Shown here in pieces: positions 1 through 5,738 of a stretch of 8,009 nt of DNA. The DNA comes from Oceanospirillaceae bacterium (GTDB lineage: Bacteria > Pseudomonadota > Gammaproteobacteria > Pseudomonadales > Balneatricaceae), in assembly GCA_003523085.1 (NCBI GenBank), contig DPHD01000001.1, forward strand, positions 8,720-16,728, given 5' to 3'. Position 1 is the stretch's first letter; each line of letters begins with the position of its first letter. A model generated the notes under the pieces. That model was not told the DNA's origin, ran no database searches, and was given only the letters and a program-made list of their open reading frames with translations. Made by a program: the position numbers and the translations under genes.

Positions 1-7
1 CGGAAAT

Positions 8-46
8 CCTACGCCGGTATGACGAGAAGCCTACGCCGGTATGACG
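8..46. repeat. Two tandem copies of a 17-bp intergenic repeat unit
   Basis: The unit CCTACGCCGGTATGACG occurs identically at 8-24 and 30-46, separated by 5 bp (period 22). It lies just beyond the 3' end of the minus-strand ureohydrolase gene and is cut off by the window edge, so more copies may lie to the left. The GCCGGTAT core resembles the ACCGGC/GCCGGT-type repeats scattered between genes in many gammaproteobacteria. That comparison is from memory; only the direct repetition is seen here. No further copy was noticed elsewhere in the window. Confidence 0.7.
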
Positions 47-72
47 GTAAGATAACGCTGGTAGAGTGGCGC

Positions 73-1017
73 TTAGCTCAGCTGAAGGGATTTTCTTTTC
101 TGGTGCGCCAAAATATATAAGAATTCAAGCAGAATGGTAGCGCCGGCGAGAGCCGTGATGTCTGCATGATCATAGGCAGGGTTCACTTCCACCAGATCAA
201 AACCTACGATATTAACGTCTTTTAAACCACGAATGATTTTTAACGCTTTGTCGGTGGTTAACCCGCCAACTACCGGGGTACCAGTGCCGGGCGCGTAGGC
301 TGGGTCTAGGCAGTCGATATCAAAGGTAAGATAGACCGGTAAATCGCCTACCCGTTTGATGATAGAGGCCACAATTTCATCGGCACTCAAATCGTTGACA
401 GTGGCGGCATCAAGTACTGCGAATTCATGGTCTTCTGGTCGATACTCAGTACGAATGCCCACCTGTATAGAATGCTCAGTATCAATTAAACCTTGTTTAG
501 GCGCGTGGTAAAACATACTGCCATGGTCAATTTCGGTGTCGTTAGGGTAGGTGTCCGTATGGGCATCAAAATGGATTAACGCCATTTTACCGTAGTGCTT
601 AGCGTGGGCGCGAATCAAGGGCAAGGCCACATAATGGTCACCACCAATACTCAGCATTCGCGTGCCAGAAGAGATAATGGCCTGGGCATGCTGTTCAATT
701 TCACGGTTCAAGTCATCGGGGTTGCCGGGGATAAAATCTAAATCGCCGTAATCAGCCACCTTAAGGTATTTAAAGGCGTCAAAAGACCACGGCCAGCGCC
801 TGCCTTCCCAACCCACGTTGCTACTGGCTTGGCGTACCGCCGTTGGACCAGAACGTGTGCCCGCACGGCCCGTAGTCGCAAGGTCAAACGGTAAACCCAC
901 TATGGCAGCGTCAAAATCTTGGCTCATGTCGCGTGTCAGTGGGCGCGCCAAAAAGCTAAACTGGTTGGCGTACATAGATACGATTACAGGATCACCGATG
1001 AGTTTGTTTTTGGCCAT
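73..1017 (-). CDS. speB: Ureohydrolase, agmatinase/guanidinobutyrase family
   Basis: This 314-residue protein belongs to the arginase/agmatinase family of binuclear manganese enzymes, which hydrolyse guanidino compounds to urea and an amine. The expected metal ligands are all present: H128 in GGDH, D151/H153/D155 in HFDAHTD, and D233/D235 in the TFDIDCLDPAYAPGTGTP segment. They correspond to the ligands known in E. coli SpeB, and length is normal for the family. The HGSMFYHA segment near residue 165 sits where agmatinases have HGTPFRHA. Family members also act on 4-guanidinobutyrate, guanidinopropionate and other guanidino acids, so the agmatine assignment is provisional. The gene diverges from a creatinase, which favours a role in catabolism of guanidino compounds over polyamine synthesis. 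The ATG at 1017 has no strong Shine-Dalgarno sequence. Family assignment is sure; the substrate is not. Confidence 0.9.
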   Translation of the reverse strand: MAKNKLIGDPVIVSMYANQFSFLARPLTRDMSQDFDAAIVGLPFDLATTGRAGTRSGPTAVRQASSNVGWEGRRWPWSFDAFKYLKVADYGDLDFIPGNPDDLNREIEQHAQAIISSGTRMLSIGGDHYVALPLIRAHAKHYGKMALIHFDAHTDTYPNDTEIDHGSMFYHAPKQGLIDTEHSIQVGIRTEYRPEDHEFAVLDAATVNDLSADEIVASIIKRVGDLPVYLTFDIDCLDPAYAPGTGTPVVGGLTTDKALKIIRGLKDVNIVGFDLVEVNPAYDHADITALAGATILLEFLYILAHQKRKSLQLS

Positions 1018-1296
1018 GGGGCAGCTGTCTCTGTTTTGGTGTGTTCGGAATAATGAACACTATGGCTAATCTAAGGCCATAATGCAAGAACCGATTTTTT
1101 GCTCAATAAGGCTATGGGAATTTGATGTCTTCTGGTACCGATTTGTGTATAAATAAAATTAATGATCTTATTTGAATTATTGATTTTACTAATGTCTATG
1201 TAAAAATTAGAATGCACTCGTTTCCTGTACCGCCTAGGCCATGCTCTAGCTGGTCCGTATATTAATCACTAACTGTGTAACCAATAGGTGAATGCC
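1018..1296. promoter_or_regulatory. Divergent ureohydrolase/creatinase intergenic region
   Basis: This 279-bp region separates the two divergent start codons and must hold both promoters. It is AT-rich between about 1145 and 1210, with TATAAAT at 1148-1154. No -35/-10 pair of convincing quality stands out for creatinase. For the minus-strand gene, TTGAGC and CATTAT spaced by about 16 nt (around 1080-1107) are a weak candidate. A 6-bp inverted repeat near the ureohydrolase start is listed separately. A looser dyad, GGCCA at 1237-1241 with TGGTCC at 1251-1256, lies 40-60 bp upstream of creatinase. No riboswitch or small gene was recognised. Confidence 0.5.
1041..1060. promoter_or_regulatory. 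Inverted repeat, candidate operator of the ureohydrolase gene
   Basis: The arms GTGTTC (1041-1046) and GAACAC (1055-1060) are perfect inverted repeats around an 8-nt spacer. The site begins 24 nt upstream of the minus-strand start codon at 1017, where it would cover the transcription start or early leader. The architecture suits a dimeric repressor. The cognate regulator is not in this window. Confidence 0.4.
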
Positions 1297-2526
1297 ATGC
1301 AAGACTTTAGCCCAACCAACATGCCGCGTACCATCGAAATTCCAAATGGCCAAAAAGTGGTTGCCACTTTTTCTAAGCAAGAGCTAAGCAACCGTCTTGC
1401 CAAATTACGTGCACATATGGCCTCAGCCAATGTGGATGCCGTGGTGATGACGTCTTACCACAACATTAACTACTTCTCAGACTTTGTATATTGCCGCTTT
1501 GGCCGCGACTACGGTTTGGTAGTCACGCAAGATAACTTCACCACAGTCACGGCTAACATCGACGGTGGTCAACCATTCCGTCGTAACCAGTTGGGCGATA
1601 ACGTGGTTTACACCGATTGGCAAAAAGGTAACTTCTTTGTTGCGGTTAAAAACCTCATTAAGCCTGGCAGCCGTGTAGCCGTTGAATACGATCACATGCC
1701 GCTAGCGACCATGGAAATCATGAAGCAAACTTTGCCTGGTTCTGAATTTACAGACATTGGCGTGCCAACCATGCAAATGCGCATGATCAAGTCTGCCGAA
1801 GAAATTGCAGTCATTAAGCACGGCTCACGTATTGGTGACATTGGTGGCGCAGCCATTCGTGATGCGATTGCCGTAGGTGTGCCTGAGTACGAAGTGGCCA
1901 TGGCTGGTACTCAAGCCATGATCCGCGAAATTGCTAAGACTTTCCCAGACGGCGAGTTAATGGATACTTGGGTTTGGTTCCAGTCTGGCTTAAACACCGA
2001 CGGTGCTCACAACCCTGTCACTAGCCGCAAAATTGAAGCAGGCGACATCTTAAGTCTTAACTGCTTCCCTATGATTGCAGGTTACTACACGGCTCTTGAG
2101 CGCACCTTGTTCTCTGAACACGCTAGCGATCGCCATTTAGAGTTGTGGGAAATCAACTGTAAGGTACATCGCCGTGGTCTTGAGCTTGTTAAACCAGGCA
2201 TCAAGTGCAGTGATGTTGCCCATGAGTTGAACGAAATCTTTGCCGAGCACGATGTATTGCAACACCGCACCTTTGGTTACGGCCACTCGTTCGGTACTTT
2301 GAGCCACTACTACGGCCGCGAAGCCGGTCTTGAGTTCCGCGAAGACGTAGACACAGTACTTGAGCCAGGCATGGTGGTTTCAATCGAGCCCATGATCATG
2401 TTGCCAGAAGGCATGGCTGGTGCCGGCGGATACCGCGAGCACGACATTCTTGTGGTGGGTGAAGAAGGCGCGGAGAACATCACTAAGTTCCCATTCGGCC
2501 CAGAGCACAACATCATTAAGGGTTAA
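1297..2526 (+). CDS. creA: Creatinase (creatine amidinohydrolase, EC 3.5.3.3)
   Basis: Creatinase hydrolyses creatine to sarcosine and urea in the cytoplasm. The 409-residue protein is collinear with the approximately 403-residue Pseudomonas putida enzyme as I recall it, with long shared stretches such as SYHNINYFSDF, NIDGGQP and YGHSFGTLSHYYGREAGLE. It has an N-terminal creatinase domain (about 20-155) followed by a metal-free pita-bread fold (about 160-405). The catalytic histidine (H232 in P. putida) is H238 in NTDGAHNPVT. The substrate-binding residues E262, E358 and H376 of that enzyme match E268, E364 and H382 at the same constant offset. I chose ATG 1297 because AGGTGA (1286-1291) lies 5 nt upstream as a Shine-Dalgarno; the in-frame GTG at 1288 is part of that motif. 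The gene stands alone, diverges from the ureohydrolase and ends at a strong terminator. No sarcosine oxidase or creatininase gene is nearby. Confidence 0.96.
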   Translation: MQDFSPTNMPRTIEIPNGQKVVATFSKQELSNRLAKLRAHMASANVDAVVMTSYHNINYFSDFVYCRFGRDYGLVVTQDNFTTVTANIDGGQPFRRNQLGDNVVYTDWQKGNFFVAVKNLIKPGSRVAVEYDHMPLATMEIMKQTLPGSEFTDIGVPTMQMRMIKSAEEIAVIKHGSRIGDIGGAAIRDAIAVGVPEYEVAMAGTQAMIREIAKTFPDGELMDTWVWFQSGLNTDGAHNPVTSRKIEAGDILSLNCFPMIAGYYTALERTLFSEHASDRHLELWEINCKVHRRGLELVKPGIKCSDVAHELNEIFAEHDVLQHRTFGYGHSFGTLSHYYGREAGLEFREDVDTVLEPGMVVSIEPMIMLPEGMAGAGGYREHDILVVGEEGAENITKFPFGPEHNIIKG

Positions 2527-2550
2527 TACGGGTTCCAACAAGGCGTTAAT

Positions 2551-2589
2551 AAAAAGCCAGCTCTTTGTTTTCAAGGGGCTGGCTTTTTT
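2551..2589 (+). terminator. Strong intrinsic terminator after creatinase
   Basis: A 17-bp stem pairs 2551-2567 (AAAAAGCCAGCTCTTTG) with 2572-2588 (CAAGGGGCTGGCTTTTT) around a TTTT loop, with two G-U pairs and no bulge, ending in a run of T. It starts 24 nt after the creatinase stop codon. The A-run on the left arm means it could also act on the minus strand. It separates creatinase from the toxin-antitoxin genes downstream. Confidence 0.93.
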
Positions 2590-2633
2590 GTGTGTGCCAT
2601 AAAAGGTGACAAAATGATTTGTAGTAAATAGGT

Positions 2634-2659
2634 AATGGGTAATGCTAGTATTACCATTA
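2634..2659. promoter_or_regulatory. Dyad-symmetric candidate operator of the toxin-antitoxin operon
   Basis: GGTAAT (2638-2643) and ATTACC (2650-2655) are perfect inverted arms around a spacer with a central CTAG, so 16 of 18 positions are symmetric. Outside the core, TAATG on the left and ATTA on the right extend the symmetry with one base missing. The site lies 25-50 bp upstream of the antitoxin start. AbrB/MazE-type antitoxins, alone or with their toxin, typically repress their own promoter through such palindromes. That function is inferred; the symmetry is seen. Confidence 0.5.
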
Positions 2660-2683
2660 TGGCGAATAAAAGGTGGATGTTTG

Positions 2684-2914
2684 ATGCAAACAGCAACCAG
2701 TAAACTCACAAAAAAATACCAAGCAACGGTGCCGGAGCCGGTGAGGCAAATGTTGAACCTGAAGGCTGGGGACGCTGTTGCGTTCGATGTCAGCGAAGAC
2801 GGGGTCCGTATTCGTAAAGCACAACCGTTAGACTTGGCCTTTGCTCGCAGTGTTCAAGAAACACTTGTGGAGTGGTCTTCTGCAGCGGATGAAGAAGCTT
2901 ATCGTGACTTATGA
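2684..2914 (+). CDS. AbrB/MazE-type antitoxin
   Basis: This 76-residue protein carries the swapped-hairpin AbrB/SpoVT DNA-binding fold (about residues 4-48), recognisable from SKLTKKYQATVPEPVR followed by LNLKAGDAVAFDVSEDGVRIRK. The acidic, Trp-containing tail (about 50-76, ending DEEAYRDL) is typical of the segment that wraps around and neutralises a PemK/MazF toxin. I chose ATG 2684 because AGGTGG (2671-2676) sits 7 nt upstream; an in-frame ATG at 2642 has no such site and falls inside the operator-like dyad. Its 3' end overlaps the toxin start, the usual antitoxin-first, translationally coupled order. Autoregulation through the upstream dyad is expected. Family is clear, but a specific MazE or PemI name is not warranted from sequence alone. 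Confidence 0.88.
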   Translation: MQTATSKLTKKYQATVPEPVRQMLNLKAGDAVAFDVSEDGVRIRKAQPLDLAFARSVQETLVEWSSAADEEAYRDL

Positions 2915-3248
2915 AGCCTACGATCTGGTAGTGGTACCTTTCCCTTTCACTGACAGTACATCCAGCAAGCGCCGACCCGCTTTGGTGTTGTCCAGTCACC
3001 ACAGCTTCAACAGTAAGGTTGGCCATTCTGTGCTGGCCATGGTGACCAGTGCAAAAAATTCAAGTTGGGCATTAGACTGTGCAATTAATGACTTAGATGA
3101 AGCTGGATTATCTAGCCCGTCGATTGTTCGGATGAAATTATTCACCATAGATGTCAGGCTGATTATCAGTAAAATAGGTCACTTAAGTCTAGCAGACAAA
3201 TCGTCCGTTAGTGGTTCGTTACAGAAATTATTAACCCATGATATCTAA
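2889..3248 (+). CDS. PemK/MazF-type endoribonuclease toxin
   Basis: This 119-residue protein fits the PemK/MazF family, whose members cleave mRNA at short sequence motifs and arrest growth. The signature YDLVVVPFPFTDS (11-23) leads into KRRPALVLS (27-35), with the conserved arginine of the active site at R28 or R29. MVTSAK (51-56) carries the conserved Thr/Ser. The later SSPSIVRMKLFTID segment (76-88) matches the third conserved strand region. ATG 2889 gives a 26-nt overlap with the antitoxin. A GTG at 2904 would give a 114-residue form starting MTYEAYDLV, closer to how many family members begin, and an 11-nt overlap; neither start has a strong Shine-Dalgarno, as expected for coupled translation. 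No inactivating change is visible, so the toxin is probably functional. RNA specificity cannot be predicted. Confidence 0.87.
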   Translation: MKKLIVTYEAYDLVVVPFPFTDSTSSKRRPALVLSSHHSFNSKVGHSVLAMVTSAKNSSWALDCAINDLDEAGLSSPSIVRMKLFTIDVRLIISKIGHLSLADKSSVSGSLQKLLTHDI

Positions 3249-3260
3249 GGTATTGTTTAA

Positions 3261-3521
3261 ATGATCAAAAATATTGCCCTCAGCCTACTTATCATCAGTG
3301 GTGGATTAATGCTGGTTGAAAGAGCCACGATGCTGGTATCTGACTTGTCGGCTAAAGCCTATTGCGGAGACACTTATCTACAGCTGGTCGATGGCGTGAT
3401 GGGCAGTGCTTCTTGTGGTTTTGGTTGGGACATTTACCTCACCATTGGCCTGTTTAGCACCATGTTTATTGGCATGTTTTTGTTTTTGTTTGGGCAAGGT
3501 AAAGGGCCTGATCAAGAGTAG
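3261..3521 (+). CDS. Small two-helix membrane protein, unknown function
   Basis: I do not recognise this 86-residue protein. It has two hydrophobic segments, about residues 4-26 (NIALSLLIISGGLMLVE) and 59-79 (YLTIGLFSTMFIGMFLFLFG), joined by a roughly 32-residue loop with C35 and C52. These cysteines could pair if the loop faces the periplasm. The short tail is polar and acidic (GQGKGPDQE). The first segment could alternatively be an uncleaved signal anchor. ATG 3261 is preceded by TAAGG (3246-3250) at about 10 nt, which overlaps the toxin stop codon. The gene starts only 12 nt after the toxin and may be cotranscribed with it. It converges on the acetyltransferase with 4 bp between stop codons and no clear terminator. 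Real coding is likely given spacing and composition; function is unknown. Confidence 0.7.
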   Translation: MIKNIALSLLIISGGLMLVERATMLVSDLSAKAYCGDTYLQLVDGVMGSASCGFGWDIYLTIGLFSTMFIGMFLFLFGQGKGPDQE

Positions 3522-3525
3522 CGGC

Positions 3526-4023
3526 TTATAACCGTTTTTCTAGCATTGCCACACTTATTTTTTTACCCAACTTTGTGCCCACCTCGTTAAGTAGACCTAC
3601 TTGTTCAAAACCTAGTTTTTTATGTAATCCAATAGACACGTCATTTGGCAGGGCAATGACAGCATACAAGCGGTGTAGTCCAGTCTCGGCTAGGTTAAGC
3701 AGTAGCTGGTCGTACAAGGCCGTGCCTATGCCTTTGGTTTGTAGCTGGTGGTGAGCATATATGGTCACTTCTGCAGACTTGTCGTAGGCCGCTTTGGCAC
3801 GAAATTGCCCCGTGTAAACAAAGGCCCGCACCTGCCCATCCACTTCTGCAACCCACAGTTGATAGCTTTTACCATTAAATTGACTAAACCAGGCCAAGCG
3901 TTTTTGGGCTGACCAAGGTTCGATGTCAAAGGTAATGTGAGTGTGCTGCACATAATGGTTGTAAATGTCATTGATGCTGGCTAAGTCGGCCTCTATTGCA
4001 GGCCGTATTAATAAGTTACTCAT
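3526..4023 (-). CDS. GNAT N-acetyltransferase, phosphinothricin/methionine sulfoximine type
   Basis: This 165-residue cytosolic acetyltransferase transfers acetyl from acetyl-CoA to an amino group. It resembles the Pat/MnaT (YncA) group, which acetylates L-methionine sulfoximine, methionine sulfone or phosphinothricin. Matching features are the opening LLIRPAIEADLASINDIYNHYV, the acetyl-CoA binding motif QTKGIG (about 95-100), and ALPNDVSIGLHKKLGF (about 124-139) followed by VGLLNEVGTKLGK. The usual aromatic 'GRW.DV' end of that group is replaced by GKKISVAMLEKRL, so substrate preference may differ. I chose ATG 4023 because AGGTT lies just upstream; an in-frame start at 4074 would overlap the preceding gene. 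The gene begins 13 nt after the amidohydrolase stop, so the two are almost surely one operon. Family is firm, substrate uncertain. Confidence 0.87.
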   Translation of the reverse strand: MSNLLIRPAIEADLASINDIYNHYVQHTHITFDIEPWSAQKRLAWFSQFNGKSYQLWVAEVDGQVRAFVYTGQFRAKAAYDKSAEVTIYAHHQLQTKGIGTALYDQLLLNLAETGLHRLYAVIALPNDVSIGLHKKLGFEQVGLLNEVGTKLGKKISVAMLEKRL

Positions 4024-4036
4024 AAGCCAACCTCGA

Positions 4037-5386
4037 TTAGATTTTTGCCGCCAAGGCTCTAGCTGCGGCGCCATGTTGTTGCAACAAAGGCCCTACATCT
4101 AAGCCTTCTATAGCGCCGTGTTTTACCCGCCATTGACCGCCGACCATCACATGCTCAGCCTTGTGGGCACCACACAGTAATAGGGCTGCCAATGGGTCGT
4201 GGCTACCACTAAAACGCATTTCATCAAGTTTGAATAGAGCAATGTCGGCTTGTTTTCCGACTTCTAATGAGCCGATATCAGACCGGCCTAACATCTTGGC
4301 GCTGCCTTGGGTGGCCCAGCGATAGGTATCAAAATGACTGACTTGCGCACCGTACTTTAAACGCTGTAAATACAGGGCTTGGCGTACTTCTTGGATCATG
4401 TTGGAGCCATCATTAGAGGCCGACCCATCAACCCCTAAGCCTACAGGGCAGCCTGCGGCTTCTAACTCTTGTACCGGTGCCATGCCAGAGGCCAGCATCA
4501 TGTTAGACGTGGGGCAGTGGCAAATGCCCGTGCCCGCCGCACCTAAACGCTGGATTTCATCGGTATTAAAATGGATGCCGTGAGCTAACCATGTTTGTGG
4601 ACCTAGCCAACCTACGCTGTCAAGGTAATCGACTGTGCGTAACCCAAAACGTTGTAAACAAAAGTTCTCTTCGTCCATGGTTTCTGCTAAATGCGTATGT
4701 AACATCACCTTGTGTTGTGCCGCTAGAGTGGCGGAATTGCGCATGAGTTCTGGCGTTACAGAAAACGGCGAGCAGGGCGCCAAAGCCACCTGCATCATAC
4801 TGCCTTCGCTGGCATCGTGGTAACGTTTAATGACTCGTTCGCTGTCGGCCAAAATAGTGTCTTCGTGCTGCACTGTACTTTGCGGGGGTAAGCCGCCATC
4901 TTCTACCCCTAAGCTCATGGAACCGCGGGTCATGGTCATACGTAGGCCCATGCTGGCGGCGGCCTCAGCTTGAATATCCATGGCGTCGGTGAGCGCGTTA
5001 GGGAAGAGGTAGTGATGATCGGCAGCCGTGGTGCAGCCAGACAACAATAGCTCCGCCAAGGCCAAACGTGTAGCTTGATAGAGCATGTCTGGCTCTAGGC
5101 CTGCCCACACGGGGTAGAGGCTGGTGAGCCAGCCAAATAGCGGTTTGTTGAGGGCCTGGGGGAGAGCCCGAGTAAGGGTTTGATAAAAATGGTGATGGCC
5201 GTTGATTAATCCAGGTAATATCACTAACTCGCTGCAGTCCATGACCTCATCATAGGCACCATGCGGTTGTTGGCCATGGGCCACCAACTCAATAATTTTT
5301 TGATCTTGAACGACCACCCCTCCGGCCGCACTATCAGCCAATATAGCGAGGGGGTTTTTTAGCCAAATTACGGTAGATGACGTCAT
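4037..5386 (-). CDS. Amidohydrolase, 8-oxoguanine deaminase-like (EC 3.5.4.32)
   Basis: This 449-residue protein is a zinc-dependent deaminase of the amidohydrolase superfamily (ATZ/TRZ, COG0402 type). The metal and catalytic residues appear in order: HHH at 64-66 (HxH on strand 1), HTHLAE at 230-235 with H232 and the catalytic E235, H269 in LAHG, and D320 in GVDGSASNDGSN. The segments HHHFYQTLTRALP, RGSMSLG with GGLPP (155-167), and APCSPFSVTPELMR match the Pseudomonas 8-oxoguanine deaminase as I recall it, a product that converts 8-oxoguanine to uric acid and ammonia. Related family members act on hydroxyatrazine, guanine or isocytosine-like rings, so substrate is inferred. Length is typical. 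The ATG at 5386 has only a weak Shine-Dalgarno (GAGG about 11 nt upstream). It heads an operon with the acetyltransferase, downstream of a dyad-flanked promoter candidate. Confidence 0.87.
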   Translation of the reverse strand: MTSSTVIWLKNPLAILADSAAGGVVVQDQKIIELVAHGQQPHGAYDEVMDCSELVILPGLINGHHHFYQTLTRALPQALNKPLFGWLTSLYPVWAGLEPDMLYQATRLALAELLLSGCTTAADHHYLFPNALTDAMDIQAEAAASMGLRMTMTRGSMSLGVEDGGLPPQSTVQHEDTILADSERVIKRYHDASEGSMMQVALAPCSPFSVTPELMRNSATLAAQHKVMLHTHLAETMDEENFCLQRFGLRTVDYLDSVGWLGPQTWLAHGIHFNTDEIQRLGAAGTGICHCPTSNMMLASGMAPVQELEAAGCPVGLGVDGSASNDGSNMIQEVRQALYLQRLKYGAQVSHFDTYRWATQGSAKMLGRSDIGSLEVGKQADIALFKLDEMRFSGSHDPLAALLLCGAHKAEHVMVGGQWRVKHGAIEGLDVGPLLQQHGAAARALAAKI

Positions 5387-5407
5387 AAAGTAGAGGGCCT
5401 CAAAGGA

Positions 5408-5459
5408 GTCTAAAACGATTAAATTGTCTGGATTGTATCAATTAGTTGATCGTTTAGAC
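5408..5459. repeat. Long nested inverted repeat upstream of the amidohydrolase
   Basis: GTCTAAAACGAT (5408-5419) and ATCGTTTAGAC (5449-5459) are inverted arms differing by one extra A. Inside them AATTG (5422-5426) and CAATT (5439-5443) form a second, nested pair. The block lies 22-73 bp upstream of the minus-strand amidohydrolase start and encloses the -10 candidate listed separately. It could be a cooperative operator or, less likely given the position and lack of a T-run, a hairpin in RNA. Confidence 0.55.
5432..5440 (-). promoter_or_regulatory. Candidate extended -10 promoter of the amidohydrolase operon
   Basis: Read on the minus strand this is TGATACAAT: an extended TGn followed by TACAAT, 5 of 6 matches to the sigma-70 -10 consensus. 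No good -35 element is seen at 16-18 nt, which extended -10 promoters can tolerate. Transcription would start near 5425, giving a leader of about 40 nt to the ATG at 5386. The element sits centrally between the arms of the inverted repeat at 5408-5459, so a bound regulator would cover it. Confidence 0.4.
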
Positions 5460-5586
5460 AGGTTTTGGTGTTGTGCGTGGCAAAGGCGTGGGACTTGCCT
5501 CGTAATCCTTGCGCTAGATCAATAAGGCTAGGCATTAATTCATTTATGCTACTACTCAAAGTGAATGTATTTACAGGAGTATCGGC

Positions 5587-5721
5587 ATGTTTGGATTAGA
5601 TTCCTATAGTTTATCTGTGTTATGGCCCAGTGTGTTTGGTGTGGTATTAATTACTGTGGCCATGGTCTGGGGAAGCGTTAAAATGGTTCAACTTAGCATG
5701 ATCGAACCTCAGCAAAAGTAG
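5587..5721 (+). CDS. 44-residue single-span membrane microprotein, unknown function
   Basis: A short open frame translates as MFGLDSYSLSVLWPSVFGVV through a hydrophobic span (about residues 11-30, continuing LITVAMVWGS) to a polar tail ending EPQQK. It would be a single-pass membrane peptide. The case for real coding is the ribosome binding site: AGGAG at 5575-5579 with a 7-nt spacer to ATG 5587, the best in the window. A stem AAAAGGG/CCCTTTT follows 17 nt after the stop. I do not recognise the family. It lies 65 nt upstream of the phosphodiesterase on the same strand and could share its transcript. Upstream, 5460-5570 shows no convincing promoter; TTGCGC at 5509 lacks a well-spaced -10. Chance occurrence of such an ORF with this signal is possible but less likely. 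Confidence 0.6.
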   Translation: MFGLDSYSLSVLWPSVFGVVLITVAMVWGSVKMVQLSMIEPQQK

Positions 5722-5738
5722 CTTGGCAGTATCAATGT

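Noticed and set aside
818..1069. Plus-strand open frame opposite the ureohydrolase N-terminus
   Set aside because: Shadow of conserved ureohydrolase codons, Arg/Ala-rich composition, no recognisable domain.
1133..1148. TGGTACCGATTTGTGT as a sigma-54 promoter for creatinase, attractive for a nitrogen gene
   Set aside because: The GG element is present but the downstream GC of the -12 box is missing at the right spacing.
2642..2683. N-terminal extension of the antitoxin from ATG 2642
   Set aside because: It lies inside the operator-like dyad, has no Shine-Dalgarno, and is hydrophobic sequence not expected in AbrB-type antitoxins; ATG 2684 has AGGTGG at 7 nt.
2380..2709. Minus-strand open frame across the end of creatinase and the terminator
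   Set aside because: It is antisense to conserved creatinase codons and crosses the intrinsic terminator; no family resemblance.
4024..4074. Longer acetyltransferase beginning at 4074
   Set aside because: It would overlap the amidohydrolase C-terminus and lacks family similarity; ATG 4023 follows AGGTT and begins at the conserved N-terminus.
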